Below are positions 47,051 to 57,678 of a stretch of DNA of 64,000 bases, in pieces. The DNA is from Perognathus longimembris pacificus (Eukaryota; Chordata; Mammalia; Rodentia; Heteromyidae). The stretch spans positions 122,240,958-122,304,957 of the forward strand of contig NC_063161.1 in the NCBI RefSeq assembly GCF_023159225.1. Direction: 5' to 3'. Each line of letters opens with the position of its first letter. Position 1 is the first letter of the stretch. The notes below the pieces were generated by a model. That model made no database searches and was not told the DNA's origin. It saw only the letters and a program-made list of their open reading frames with translations. Position numbers and translations under genes: made by a program.

Positions 47051-47341
47051 TCCCAGGTTTTGGCACCAATGAAAGGATATGTCCCGGCCATCCCAGGGGA
47101 CCATGCAGAGATAATCACAGACAGGAGAAGAAGGTTCATAAGGAGGTTTATTAGTGGGGCCATAGTTCCCATGGCAGAGGGAGCTACATGGCATCTGCTC
47201 CTTATCCAGGTGGCAGCTTCTCTCTGGGGAAAAAGGGGAAGTAGGTAGGTCTTAATAGTGAGTAGGCATGGCTCATTAGGTATGGGTGGATCTGGGGGCT
47301 AATGGGAGGAGCTGAGAACCTGAGGCTAGGAAATGCTTACA
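47051..47341 (-). mobile_element. ERVK/IAP-like LTR with primer binding site
   Basis: On the minus strand an LTR-like unit starts 'tgtaagcatttcctagcctc' (47341), carries AATAAA at 47147-47152 and ends in 'catatcctttca' at 47070. After a spacer T, tggtgccaaaacctggga (47051-47068) matches the 18-base complement of tRNA-Phe with two changes. tRNA-Phe is the primer used by IAP-type elements. No gag, pol or env is present, because L1-like or unassigned DNA resumes at once. The repeat acttcta occurs at 46986-46992 and 47342-47348 but not at the element edge on the left. Confidence 0.72.
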
Positions 47342-47346
47342 ACTTC

Positions 47347-48175
47347 TAAGTGGGATAAAATATCCATAGATCATAAATCTGAGAAATATTTCATTTCCAG
47401 AATATAAGAAGAATAATTACAGCTCAACAGAAAAACTCAATGAATAAATGGATGAACAGACATTTTTACAAGTAAGATATGCAAACACAAAATAAGTAAA
47501 TGTAAAATACTAAATGCTTTACTGTTAGGAAAATTCAAATATAAAATTAAATAAACAACAGTTTTCATCCATTACAATGATTTTTAATAAGAAATTTAAA
47601 GAATAAAAATGAAATGAGAGCCATTTGTGGTGGTACATCATTGCAATCCCAAATACTAATGTAGGAAAAATTAAAGAAATATGATTAGAATCCAGCCTGT
47701 GCTAACAGTTTGTGAGAGCTTATCTTTACCAACATAGCCAGGCACAGTTGTGCATGTCTGTAATCCAAGGTATACAGAACAACTAACTACAGGAAGATTT
47801 CAGTCAGAAACTGGTCCCAGACAAAAATTTGAGTCCCTATCTAAAAAATTATTAAAGCACAAGCTGCCAAGCAAGCTTAAGATCCTGAGTTAAAACCCAG
47901 CATTATCATAAACAGAAAATGAGGCTTTGTAGCATTAGAATCCTTATACATTAATTGGAAGGATTAAAAATGCTGTGGCCACATTGGAAAACAGCTTGGC
48001 AATTTCTCAAGATATTAACAATAAAGTGATTACAGTGACTCAGAAATTCCATTGGCAGATACCTATGACAGTACAAATAAAATCTTGGAGACATTTTGCT
48101 AAGTGAAAGAAGCCAAACACAAAAGGCTACAAATTGTAGAATTCCTTTTCCTTCAAAATGTCAGGCATCGTCAAC
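47347..48175 (+). mobile_element. Old L1 ORF2 end fragment (sense), split by SINEs
   Basis: Segments 47347-47610 and 47930-48175 read as one old L1. The first has 'tttcatttccagaatataag', 'acagctcaacagaaaaactc' and 'gacatttttacaagtaagat'. The second has 'cattggaaaacagcttggca', 'agaaattccattggcagata' and 'ctaagtgaaagaagccaaac'. It is non-coding and diverged. Confidence 0.7.
47612..47925 (+). mobile_element. Two adjacent old 7SL-like SINEs
   Basis: The first (47612-47735) has 'gagagccatttgtggtggta', 'catcattgcaatcccaaata' and 'gtttgtgagagcttatcttt'. The second (47738-47925) has 'agccaggcacagttgtgcat', 'gtctgtaatccaaggtatac' and a 'tgagttaaaacccagcatta' ending. Both interrupt the old L1. Confidence 0.6.
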
Positions 48176-48209
48176 CCCCCTCACCCCCCCAAAAAAAACA
48201 ACAAGAAAA

Positions 48210-48400
48210 AGAAGAAAGTAGCTGGATGCCAGTAATGCTGAGATCTCATGGATTTCAGTTTAAAACCAGCTCAGAGAGAAAAGTCTGTGAGACTCCATCT
48301 CCAAAATAACCATCAAATAGCTAACCTGGAAGCCTGGCCCAAGTGGTAGAATGCCATAAGCAAATGTGACAACATTGGTTCATACCTTTGCACTGCCATA
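48210..48400 (+). mobile_element. Compound SINE, degraded
   Basis: The pieces 'ctggatgccagtaatgctga', 'aaccagctcagagagaaaag', 'tctgtgagactccatctcca' and 'tggcccaagtggtagaatgc' follow the head-middle-tail order of the compound SINE. Confidence 0.65.
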
Positions 48401-48852
48401 CACAGTAAAAAGAAAGTGCCTAACTGCTTTGTAAGATCTAGGGGTAAAGAGAAGAATGAAGAAAGAAAATTATACATGTATGAGTAGTTAGCATCTGTTC
48501 TCACTTTGATTTCATATCATTTGAACATACTGATGGTATTTTTCTCAAGCGGGCATGTCAACAAAATAGGTTTATAGGGAAATCTATTAAAAATTCACTT
48601 CAAATTGAATATTGTTTAAATATAGCTTAGAAATCTGAGTATAACTGATCTCAGGGTTACCCAGGTATAGTTTTAGAAATCTACATAGTTGGGATAATTG
48701 AAAAAGAATTCATTCATCTCTACATCTGCAGTGCTTCCATGATTTCTCAGAAAATCAGTGTAATATTTTCAATTCACTTCTTTGCAAAGGAATTCAAAAT
48801 TCCAATCTTTATAATCTGTTCCTGACTCTGATCACTGATGCCTACAATAAAA
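48401..48852. other. Unassigned DNA
   Basis: Nothing recognisable. Confidence 0.45.
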
Positions 48853-48928
48853 TAAATAATTTGGATATTTATAGTATTACAAGCTGTGCCTAAATAATTT
48901 GGATAGTTGTGGTATTACAAGCTGTGCA
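48853..48928. repeat. 38-bp direct tandem duplication
   Basis: Two 38-bp units (48853-48890 and 48891-48928) begin 'taaataatttggata' and end 'ttacaagctgtgc'. They differ at about four positions. Confidence 0.92.
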
Positions 48929-48929
48929 T

Positions 48930-49370
48930 CCCCTTATGGGGAGAAAAAATATTTTTATTAGCTACTAAATTTTTTATGCTCATGAGAGTCCACAACATTT
49001 TTCATGGCTGAATTCAATTCCAATTCCCTGCCTCCACATTAAAGTCTACATGAACTGCTCCATATGAATAGTTGGTTAATATTTTATTATAGCTTTTAAT
49101 TTAACCATCCCCTCAGTAACTTATTCCCCTGCTTACAAACCTTATGTTCAGGAAAATTCTTCCCAACAGCTAATATAAAATTTCCATTCTGTGGTTTCCA
49201 GCATTTGAAAAGACTTTAAATCTCCCCCACCTCCACTCAACCCGGTCCCCTAGCCTTTTATCATTCTCATTTTTATTTCTAACGCCAACACTTGCCCTAT
49301 ATTTTCCAGTATCAACTATTCTCAATATGTAGGCATATTTGCTAAGATCATCAGCATTAAGATCAGAAAG
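48930..49370. other. Unassigned DNA
   Basis: Nothing recognisable. Confidence 0.45.
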
Positions 49371-49374
49371 CTGG

Positions 49375-49560
49375 ATTGGACAAACCCTTATTGCAAGCTA
49401 GATCTTAATTAAATTACTTAACCTTTGCTAGCCCCAGTCTCCTAATATGATTAATAGGAATAATGATAATTTCTATTCCACATGATTGTTGTGAAGATTA
49501 TATGTAGAAAGCCAATGTTTGCCATACTAAGAGCTCAATCAATACTGTGGTTACAATGAT
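49375..49560 (+). mobile_element. MIR SINE relic
   Basis: The order 'attacttaacctttgctagc', 'cccagtctcctaatatgatt', 'atgattgttgtgaagattat' and 'aagagctcaatcaatactgt' matches the MIRb core and 3' region well. Confidence 0.85.
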
Positions 49561-49897
49561 TAGATTTTAGTTTTTCCTCCAAATATATGAACAGCTAGGC
49601 TAGCTTTAGTCCAGAAGTGGAAGGGGATGGCTGAAAGAAAGAACAAGAGAATCAATGCTTTGGACTCACAACAATTAGACTTACACAGAAGACACAGTCA
49701 AAAAGGCACACTACACCCATAGGTACCCGATTATCCATTTCAAATTTCCACTGCCTATGAGACAGTACCTAATTGCACTAACTTCATTCAAAATACTTAT
49801 TATTCTGTTGATGAGCCAAGAATAGAAAGCCACAACTCTCATCAATGCAAATTCCCCCACTATATGTGACACTGTCATTAAGAAAGAAGGCACAGAA

Positions 49898-49987
49898 GCA
49901 TTGGGATTTAGCTTAGTGGACAAGCGCTTGCCTGACAACTATAAAACCTTGAGTTTGAACCTCAGCACTAAAAAAAAAAAAAAAAAA
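49898..49987 (+). mobile_element. Monomeric ID SINE
   Basis: It contains 'ttgggatttagcttagtgga' (A box tagcttagtgg), 'caagcgcttgcctgac', a decayed B box in 'gagtttgaacctcagcacta' and a tail of about 18 A. Confidence 0.85.
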
Positions 49988-50125
49988 GTTAGGCAGGCAC
50001 TGCTGGTTCATACCTGTAACTCTAGCTACTCAGGAAGCTGAGATCCTAGGGTCTCAGTTCAACAATTCCTGTCCCACAAATTAAGCCAGGTTGGAAAGTC
50101 TCATTCCTGCCCCTTAGGATCCTAT
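49988..50125 (+). mobile_element. 7SL-like SINE head
   Basis: 'cactgctggttcatacctgt' is followed by 'aactctagctactcaggaag' and 'aagccaggttggaaagtctc'. It follows directly on the A-tail of the ID element. Confidence 0.7.
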
Positions 50126-50194
50126 AATGAAAGAGGGAAAAGTCACTTATGTAAAATAATCCTACTTCATCCATTTAAAGAAAGCATACTCTGA

Positions 50195-50640
50195 GGAGGG
50201 CACAGTAGTGACTCATAGCTGAAACCCCTACTACTCAAAAGGCAAAAATCTGGAGAATTTCAGTTCAAGACCAGCCTGAACAAAAAGTTAGTGAGGGGGA
50301 AAAGCAAAGGAGGAGGTAACAAGTTGGATAAGCAAGGGAGGAGGTAACAAGTTGGATAAGAAATGTACATACATATGAAACTGTAACCCCTCTCCGTACA
50401 TCACTCTGACAATAAAGAAATGAAAAAATATTTTAAAAGTTAGTGGGACTTGAACCAGGAATAGAGGCATACACCTATGAACTCAGATATAAGAAGGCTC
50501 TGTGTAGTAGGAGGATTGTGGTCTGAGGCCAGCCTTGGGTGGAAATTTGAGACACTGTCTGAAAAACCACTAAGGCAAATAATGAGCAATATTACAGCAC
50601 ATGTTAGGTCCTGTGTTTAAATCCCAACAGAACAAATAAT
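50195..50640 (+). mobile_element. Degraded SINE pair split by an L1 tail
   Basis: The left piece (50195-50282) has 'gtagtgactcatagctgaaa' and 'cagttcaagaccagcctgaa'. The right piece (50446-50640) has 'aatagaggcatacacctatg', 'tctgaggccagccttgggtg' and 'ctgtgtttaaatcccaacag', and is probably a second compound SINE. Confidence 0.6.
50294..50434 (+). mobile_element. Short L1 3' tail with internal 26-bp duplication
   Basis: The tail motif 'ggaggaggtaacaagttgga' occurs twice, near 50308 and 50338, then 'gaaactgtaacccctctccg' and 'gacaataaagaaatgaaaaa'. A perfect 11-bp target duplication (aaaagttagtg) lies at 50283-50293 and 50435-50445. Confidence 0.88.
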
Positions 50641-51270
50641 AAATAAGAATATGCACCAGTGGTACATAGTTTTGAAGAGACTTTGGCCCTTTAACTTGAA
50701 GACTTTTTCTTATATATCCTAGCACATTCTACAGAATGTGAATTTTACACATTACTTTGCCTCTGTTAGGTAGAGTTTTGTAAATAGGTATGTATAAGAT
50801 AAGATTCAATTAAGACATATTTAAATTGAACAACTCAGATTGAATTCTTTATTTAAATCATTATTGCTTCAACAACTGAATTGTCATGGCTATTGTAATT
50901 CATTGGGTAAATATTACCAAATATATGCAGTCTTTCAAAAATAAATAACTGTAACTATATATTTAACTATATATATAACTATAATAAATAACTATAAAGT
51001 AGAAAATTATCATGCAAGGCTCACCCTATGTCACCTAATTGGAAAGCAGCTTGTTGGTACACTGTGGCAAAAAAAATGAAACATATATTGCACAAAGAGA
51101 GATACATAACTGAATAAATGTATTATGATTGTTTAATCATATTAATTAAGCACAGCAATAAAATAATATCAATAAAATTATCAGGTGATGAGGGGATTAT
51201 GTACAATTGATCTTGTGATTTGAATATTTTTTATTATTAAAACTGACTTGTTTGAAAATTAATCTCAGAG
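50641..51270. other. Unassigned AT-rich DNA
   Basis: Only low-complexity TATA-rich sequence near 50945-51000 is notable. Confidence 0.45.
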
Positions 51271-51271
51271 T

Positions 51272-51505
51272 TGGGCATGAGTGGCTCACACCTGTAATCC
51301 TAGCTAATCAGGGGGATGAGATCTACAGATCACTATTCTAAGCCAGTCCAGGCAGAAAAGTCTGTGAAACTCTGATCTCCAAGTAGAAAGCAAAAAAGCA
51401 GAAGGGGCCATGTGGCTTTAGTGGTAGAGCACCAGTCTTGAGTGGAAAAAGCAAAAGGATTCATCCAGACTCTGAGTTTAAGCCTCAGTACCAGAACTCT
51501 CCCAA
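51272..51505 (+). mobile_element. Compound SINE (7SL-like head, Geo-like tail)
   Basis: A near-complete copy: 'ggcatgagtggctcacacct', 'gtaatcctagctaatcaggg', 'agtccaggcagaaaagtctg', 'atgtggctttagtggtagag' and 'gactctgagtttaagcctca'. The head-tail join lies near 51390-51400. Confidence 0.8.
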
Positions 51506-51519
51506 AACATATCATCTCA

Positions 51520-51603
51520 AGATGGAGTAGAGCTCAAGTGGTTGAAAACCTGAGTGAGCATGTAGCTATGAGTTCAAACATCAGTTTTGCCAAAAAAAAA
51601 AAA
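51520..51603 (+). mobile_element. Geo/ID-like SINE monomer
   Basis: 'gatggagtagagctcaagtg' followed by 'gttgaaaacctgagtgagca', 'gagttcaaacatcagttttg' and an A-tail. Confidence 0.55.
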
Positions 51604-51899
51604 TACTTTATTCTACAATTAATCAGTGCTGGAAACCTGAACATAGTGGAAGACATTTGCATCATGAGGGCTCTACCCTTATGGACAGGAGTGAGCTCAC
51701 TCTCTTATACTCATCTGTCTTAACAGTGTTCCTACCTTCTGGAGTATGTAGTATTCAGGTGCCATCTAGGTAGCAGAGACTGAGCTATCACTAGACTCCA
51801 ACCTTGCCTTGATCTTAGATTTTCAACCCACCAGTGTAGCATTTTGCTTGAGCAGCACAAAATTGACTAAGACAGATTACCTATGTATTGATGTAACAG

Positions 51900-52085
51900 A
51901 AAAAAGCCTTAGAGACAAACAACACTACAGTACAATTCTAGTTCTCCCAATTTACTTGTGTGAATTCACAAATAATTTCTGAAAGTTATTTGATACTCTC
52001 TTTCCTCATCTGAGAACAGGCATAGCAGAGGCCACTTAATTGTTATTTTGAGAAATCAATAAAGAGTTGATGGCAACTGTCCCTC
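51900..52085 (+). mobile_element. MIR SINE relic
   Basis: 'acttgtgtgaattcacaaat', 'actctctttcctcatctgag' and 'ttgttattttgagaaatcaa' follow the MIR core order. Confidence 0.7.
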
Positions 52086-52289
52086 TCTTAAAAGAAGATG
52101 CTCACCCACTAGAAACCAATTTACTGTGCCATTGACAGCAGGACAAATAAAAATGTATATTTTTGCCCTCTGGAATCACAAAATTTAAGTTATATTAAGC
52201 TTGTACCTAAATTTTCTCTTCAAACGTGTCAGGCATAACATCTAATTTGATTTCATAATGAGAATGCCAGTTATGTAAAACATATAAAA

Positions 52290-52400
52290 GCTTAAAGACA
52301 CAAATTCATTCAGGGATTTGTTCAAGGCCAAGTGGAAGGCTGTAGTCAAGTCAGAACAGGAGCCCAGGTCTCTTGACTTTTAGCCATGTTGCTAAAATAA
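52290..52400 (-). mobile_element. MIR SINE relic (antisense)
   Basis: 'gatttgttcaaggccaagtg' followed by 'caggagcccaggtctcttga' is the antisense MIR core around 'cccaaggtcacacagc' and 'gaacccaggtctg'. Confidence 0.7.
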
Positions 52401-53610
52401 GATATACTCACTCCCTCTGCTGTGCATGGCCTCTGTTCCAGGGGCTTGCGGTGCCTGCCACCCATTAGCCATCCTCTTTGTGCTTAAATATCAGAGCAAC
52501 AGCCAACCCAAGTAAGTAGAAAAACCAACGATATTCAGCATTCACATTTAGACAAAATGTATTGCCTGTGTCACAAGCAAATTTTAAGTATAAGCATAAG
52601 AAATAAACAGTTCTCAATACAAAGGAAACGCAACAGAGGATTTGTACCTTGGTTAAGGTGGTGTGTCAGGGAAAAAAATGAACAGTTAATGAAGAATAAA
52701 CCCAATGAGGGCCGCTTTCTTGGTCAAATACTATACAAAGCTAACTACTCCTTAAACTGATGTCCCTGCCCCACTCAGCCTCAATCAAATAGCTTAGCTA
52801 CAACTAGAGAAGTCAGTAGATTCATGCAGGTTTTAGCTGAAAACATACAAAATATGTGATGGTAGGAAACACTAGTCTGTTATCCTAAAACTATTCATGG
52901 AAACCATGAATACTGCAGAGATCCTGGAGAAAAGTAAGAAGAAGGATGATGGTAAGGTGAAAGGAATGGAGATGAGAACAAAAGAAAAATTAGCATAGAG
53001 GAAAAGATCTTTTGCAGGATTTGTCTGTGTATGTGCAGTATTTTCCTCAGGGAAGTGTTGCTACAAAACCCAGCAGGGGTAAACTATTATTTATCTCTGG
53101 TTATTCACCAAGCATGAATTGTGTAACAAAAATAACAAAAGATTTTCTTTACATCTAATTAGACTTAACGGCTAGAACAATGCTCTTGTGAAAGGATGCT
53201 TTTAAGATGCTTTTTGGAATGGAAATAGTGACAACATTTGTTTTGTGTGGTAAACAGAAAGCTTTTGGCAGTGCAGTTGCTTTCATTTTGCAACTGCCAA
53301 GAATTATTCGCTTATCTGTGGAATTTCAAATACTTTCTCTGCCCATGAATCATACGGATGCTAATTTAGAATAAACAAGACTGCTCTAAAGAACTCTGGG
53401 GTTTTTGTGGTCATCACAGGATGACTTCTATTTGTGTTCACACTTGATGAAACAGGTGTTCATAGTACGCTGCTAAGAAGTAAAGATAGAAGAGAGAGGG
53501 CAAATACAAGGCAGGAGAGAAGAAAGACAAATGTATCATAAAAGAAAGGAAATGTGTTACTGGAGGGAAAGAGATCTGAGGAAATGGACAAGTGAGAAAG
53601 AATTAGCTTT
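52401..53610. other. Unassigned, unique-looking DNA with a hairpin
   Basis: No gene recognised. 53160-53400 carries no repeat signature and contains a hairpin at 53263-53301 described in the findings. Its balanced composition would fit a conserved non-coding element, but this cannot be judged from one sequence. Confidence 0.4.
53263..53301. other. Inverted repeat (hairpin) with E-box-like arms
   Basis: gcagttgc (53273-53280) and gcaactgc (53290-53297) are perfect 8-bp complements around a 9-base loop. The flanking ttggcag (53265-53271) pairs with the extended right arm ctgccaa if the tgca bulge is skipped. Confidence 0.8.
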
Positions 53611-53614
53611 CCTC

Positions 53615-54020
53615 TGTTAGGTAGATAATAAAAATAGTAAACATAACAAATCAGTTCCCACTCAAATATTTCTTTTTCCCATAATGCTCTTGGTTCTCAT
53701 TCAAGTGCTTCTTCTTTCCATAATGCACTGATTTCCCACTCAGCAAGTATAAAGAGCCAGAGAAGTACATGCACAAGACATCAAGAAATTAGCACAAAGC
53801 CCAAGGAGGAACTATGAAAGGAGCTGTGTATTGATAAACCTGCCCTCCCAGTGGACTGTATTGGATTCATCTTTTGGGGATCCTCATTTAGGGGGGTCTT
53901 TTGAAGCTTTCCTTTTGCTGTTTTTCCATTCACTTTCAAGTAAAATTGCTCTGTTTGCTTAAAAGACTTTCTGCCTTTTTATCTCGTTCATGGACAGAGA
54001 AAACAAATCCAGGTTGTTAA
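53615..54020 (+). mobile_element. Possible ERVL-type LTR
   Basis: The unit starts 'tgttaggtagataataaaaa', carries an imperfect U3 duplication (blocks around 'tttttcccataatgctct' and 'tctttccataatgcactg'), a TATA box 'tataaagagcc' near 53749, and a polyadenylation-like 'aagtaaaattgctctgtttg'. At 54014-54033 'ttgttaatatcagaaggaat' loosely recalls a tRNA-Leu primer site. Family and edges are uncertain. Confidence 0.45.
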
Positions 54021-54029
54021 TATCAGAAG

Positions 54030-55140
54030 GAATGTGAGAGAAGACAACAAGCTTTCTAGAGACAAAAATCAAAGTGGAGACATATGTGTCCAATATTAAT
54101 GGGTTAAAAGAAAGAAAGATGAAAGTGGAAGAAAAGAGAGAAGTGGTAGAGGCTGAGGTAGAAACAATCAGAAGCTAGACGGCAAAGGAAATAAATGAAG
54201 AAACATGGGGGAATGCTTCGTCAAAGACTCAGTGAAGCAGGGACAGACTAATATCATTTGGAAAGGACTGCAGAGTTGTCTAAATGATAATGGTATTTGA
54301 CAGTTTGATACGTATTTATAGCTGTTTCCAGCTCCCGCTGTATACTATATAGGATTATCCAGATTTTCTGGGGTTTATCACCACAGGCATGTAGGATTAA
54401 CACCCTGATGAAGTAAAGAATTATTCACCAATCCAATACTCAGGCTTTCATAGCACTTTTCCCAAGCTTCCTGATTATAGCATATAAAATGAAAAGGCGA
54501 GAGGATACACATGTGTGCATGTTTGTGTATATGTGCTCCTTAGCCATTTATCCATCAACATCTTAAATTCTTCATCCTGGCTATAAAAACCATAAGGAAA
54601 CAGAAAAGAAAAACACTAGGTATGAAAATTTTCTTTACATTTTACAAGTATTTTTCAGCACTTATATGTCAAATCCTAGGTTTTCAGTTTTTTTTAGAAA
54701 AACAAAGATTCAGGGCTTCTACATCTTGAAGCAGAGAATTCATGAGGCTTGGGGTATGTAATGAATGAGATATCAGAAAAGGTACAAAGCTATAGAGTCC
54801 ATGTGAAAAATTTAATCTATTGGGGAGATAAAGTGTCCTCAAACACTAGAGAAGACTAAAAACAACCCAGGCAAGGAAGTGGAATAGTAGAACAAAAAAT
54901 TGGACTTTACAATAAATTATACTTTTCACTATAAGGACAATATATGATGAGGTAAGTTGTTGCAAAGAAAACCATGCCATGAAGAGAATTCCACATCTAC
55001 TGAGGACTTGGAGCTCTGTATCAGGACAATAAATGGTTATTGAAAAGTTGTTAAGAAAGGAATTAACACTATGTTCCTAAAATTAACTCTTGGCAAGTAG
55101 ATGAGGAGTGGAGAAGACCAATGTGAAGATGTACAGTTTA
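54030..55140. other. Unassigned DNA, purine-rich at left
   Basis: The part 54040-54240 is purine-rich and could be decayed internal sequence of the preceding LTR element. No gene is recognisable. Confidence 0.35.
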
Positions 55141-55144
55141 TATT

Positions 55145-55345
55145 CCATAAGTGGAGATAATACCTACAAGCCATCTATTCAAGAGGCAGAGATAGTAGGA
55201 TTAAAGCCTGAACACACAGGACTCTCTATTGGAGTACTAAAAAACTAAAACAAAATTAGTTAGGGGTATGGTCTAAGTGGCAGAAAGCCTGTGTAGTAAT
55301 TTCAAGGCTCTGAGTTCAACCCCAGGACTGCCAAATATGTATAAT
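55145..55345 (+). mobile_element. Compound SINE, degraded
   Basis: 'agataatacctacaagccat' with 'ctattcaagaggcagagata', 'tatggtctaagtggcagaaa' and 'ctctgagttcaaccccagga' give the head and Geo-like tail. Confidence 0.65.
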
Positions 55346-55354
55346 ATGTATGTA

Positions 55355-55384
55355 GGTATAGATAGACAGACAGACAGACAGAGA
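55355..55384. repeat. (GACA)n microsatellite
   Basis: Four to five ACAG units adjoin GATA units at the 3' end of the SINE. Confidence 0.85.
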
Positions 55385-55790
55385 TGTTGTATGCATAAGC
55401 TCTTACAAAAGTCTATATAATAGAAGATGGTGGTCACAATAAATGTAGTGGTAGTGAGGTGAGAAAAAAGGATGTGGATTCTCAAGAAATCAATCTGTAG
55501 AATAGTGAATTTTATTAATGGCCAGATTTTAAAATATCAGATAGATACCCAGAACCTGTCTTAAGCAGCAGTTTAGAAGCAATTCACCACTATATTAGAA
55601 ATCAGGAATAAAACAGCTTCTAGGTAGTAAAGTCATAGAAATTTCAATCTCCTTGACATCATGAGACAGGAATCCCTAGCAACAATTTTGATTTATTGCA
55701 CTGTGTAGCTCTGTGACTCCTGACTTATTCCTGATGTTAACATGCATTCACTAATCAAGCTCAATAAAGAATTGTTAAAATAAATGATTG
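55385..55790. other. Unassigned DNA
   Basis: Nothing recognisable. Confidence 0.45.
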
Positions 55791-55792
55791 AG

Positions 55793-55875
55793 GGCTGGGA
55801 TGTAGTTCAGTGGCAAAATACTTGTCTAACAAAGGCAACATTATGGGTTCAATCTCTAGTGCCACAAAAGGAAAA
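55793..55875 (+). mobile_element. Monomeric ID SINE
   Basis: 'gggctgggatgtagttcagt' (A box tagttcagtgg) runs to a decayed B box in 'gggttcaatctctagtgcca' and an A-rich tail. Confidence 0.88.
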
Positions 55876-56531
55876 CAAAACTACAGTTAAAAAATATCCA
55901 AACATAAAAAAATGATCAAACTCAGGAATGGATGTGGGGGGAAGGGATGAAAGAGCAAATGAAGGAGTAAATAAAATGATGAGAAAAATTAAGGAGAAAG
56001 GCCAAAAACGTATCACAAGATTATTTCTTCATCAGCACATTCCACAAAGAGGAAGGACGCTTCATTTAAGAATGTAGAAGTTTGTTAGAACTTTAAAACT
56101 ACTAGAAGTAAACATAATGGAAAAATCTTGTTTTCTGGATGATTTGTTGGATATGACTAAAAAAGCAAAACTAACCAAAGCCAAAAATATGCAAATAACA
56201 TAACAACAATTTCCAAACTCAAAAAAAATCCAAACATCAAAGGAAAAGATCAATAGCATAAAGAAATAACCTACACCATGGGACAGATTAATTGAAAAAC
56301 ATTCATCTGGTAAATTGGCTAACAACCAAAACATTTGGTAAACTCAGGCAACTCAAAAGTAAGAAAACCTAACCAAAATGAGTGAAGAATCAAAATAGTA
56401 ATTTCTCAAAAAACAAACTAACAAGCTAACAATACAAGAAAGGACTCACTACCACTAAACTGTAAGGAAATACATATTAGAACCACAATGAGAAGTCATC
56501 ATACTTTTAATGTAGCTATTATAAAAAAGAT

Positions 56532-56813
56532 GATCTCATCTTAGTACCCTGGATACTGTATATATGTGTATTAGAATAGGGAAGGGATAGGGAATGCCAA
56601 AATTAAGAGACAAAGGATAAAAAGGAAAACGATTCCCAAAGCAATACTTACAAAACTATTTGGTATAAACTAACTTTAAAACTCAAAGGTGGGCAGGGGG
56701 AGGAGGGAATGGGGGGGAATTGAGGGCGGAGGTAACAAGTTGAACAAGAAATGTACTCACTGCCTTACATATAAAGCTGTAATCCCTCTGCAATTCACTT
56801 TGACAATGAAGGG
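56532..56813 (+). mobile_element. L1 3' tail nested in old L1
   Basis: 'tagtaccctggatactgtat', 'aatagggaagggataggga', 'acaaaactatttggtataaa', a G-rich tract (56692-56730), 'acaagaaatgtactcactgc' and 'tttgacaatgaaggg'. Short flanking repeats aaaaaagat (56523-56531 and 56814-56822) fit a target duplication at the A-rich site. Confidence 0.85.
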
Positions 56814-57678
56814 AAAAAAGATTAACGATAGCAAAACTTAGTGAGGATATGGAGAAAAAGGAACCATGGACACAATTAATGCAAATGTAGATTGGTACAG
56901 CCATCTATGAAAAACCACTATGGATGCTTCCAAAAAGGAAAAATAAAAAGAATCACTAAATGACCCCACAATCTCCCCTTTGAACATTCTCCAAAAGAAC
57001 TGAAACCACTATGCCAAAAACATACAAACTGTGATGTTCATTGCCCTACTTTCCACAATAGGTAAGATATGGGATCTTACTAAATGCCCATCAATCAATG
57101 ATTGGATACAGAATGTGACATATGTACGTAAAACATATTATTCAGTTTGGGTTTTTTTTTAATTTTTTAATTTATTTTATTTTTTTATTTATTGTCAAAG
57201 TGATGTACAGAGAGGTTACAGTTTCATATGTTAGGCCTTGGATATATTACTTGTACTATTTGTTACCTCCTCCCTCATCCCCCCTTTCCCTTTTCCCTCT
57301 CCCCCCATAAGTTGTTCATTTGGTTTACACCAAATGGTTTTGCAAGTGTTGCTTTTGTAATTGTTTTTTTTTTATCCTTTCTCTTTCAATTTTGATATTC
57401 CCTTTTACTTCCCTAGTTCTAATACCAGTATATACAGTTTCCAATGTACTCAGATAAGATAAAGTGATAATGCGGGTACAACCACAGGAAGGGAATACAA
57501 GAGGATAATAAACAATAAAAGCTATGCTTTCACGTGGCATGTTGAAAGTAATTAAACAGTGATATAACACTCATTTCCATAACATGAAGTTCATTTCACT
57601 CAATATCATCTTATGCATTCATAAGGGCATAGGTATTAGGCTCTTGGGATCTTCTGCTGTGACTAGCATATATCTGTG

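Noticed and set aside
53615..54240. Possible internal retroviral genes after the LTR-like unit
   Set aside because: The purine-rich sequence after 54020 has no open frame and no gag or pol motif.
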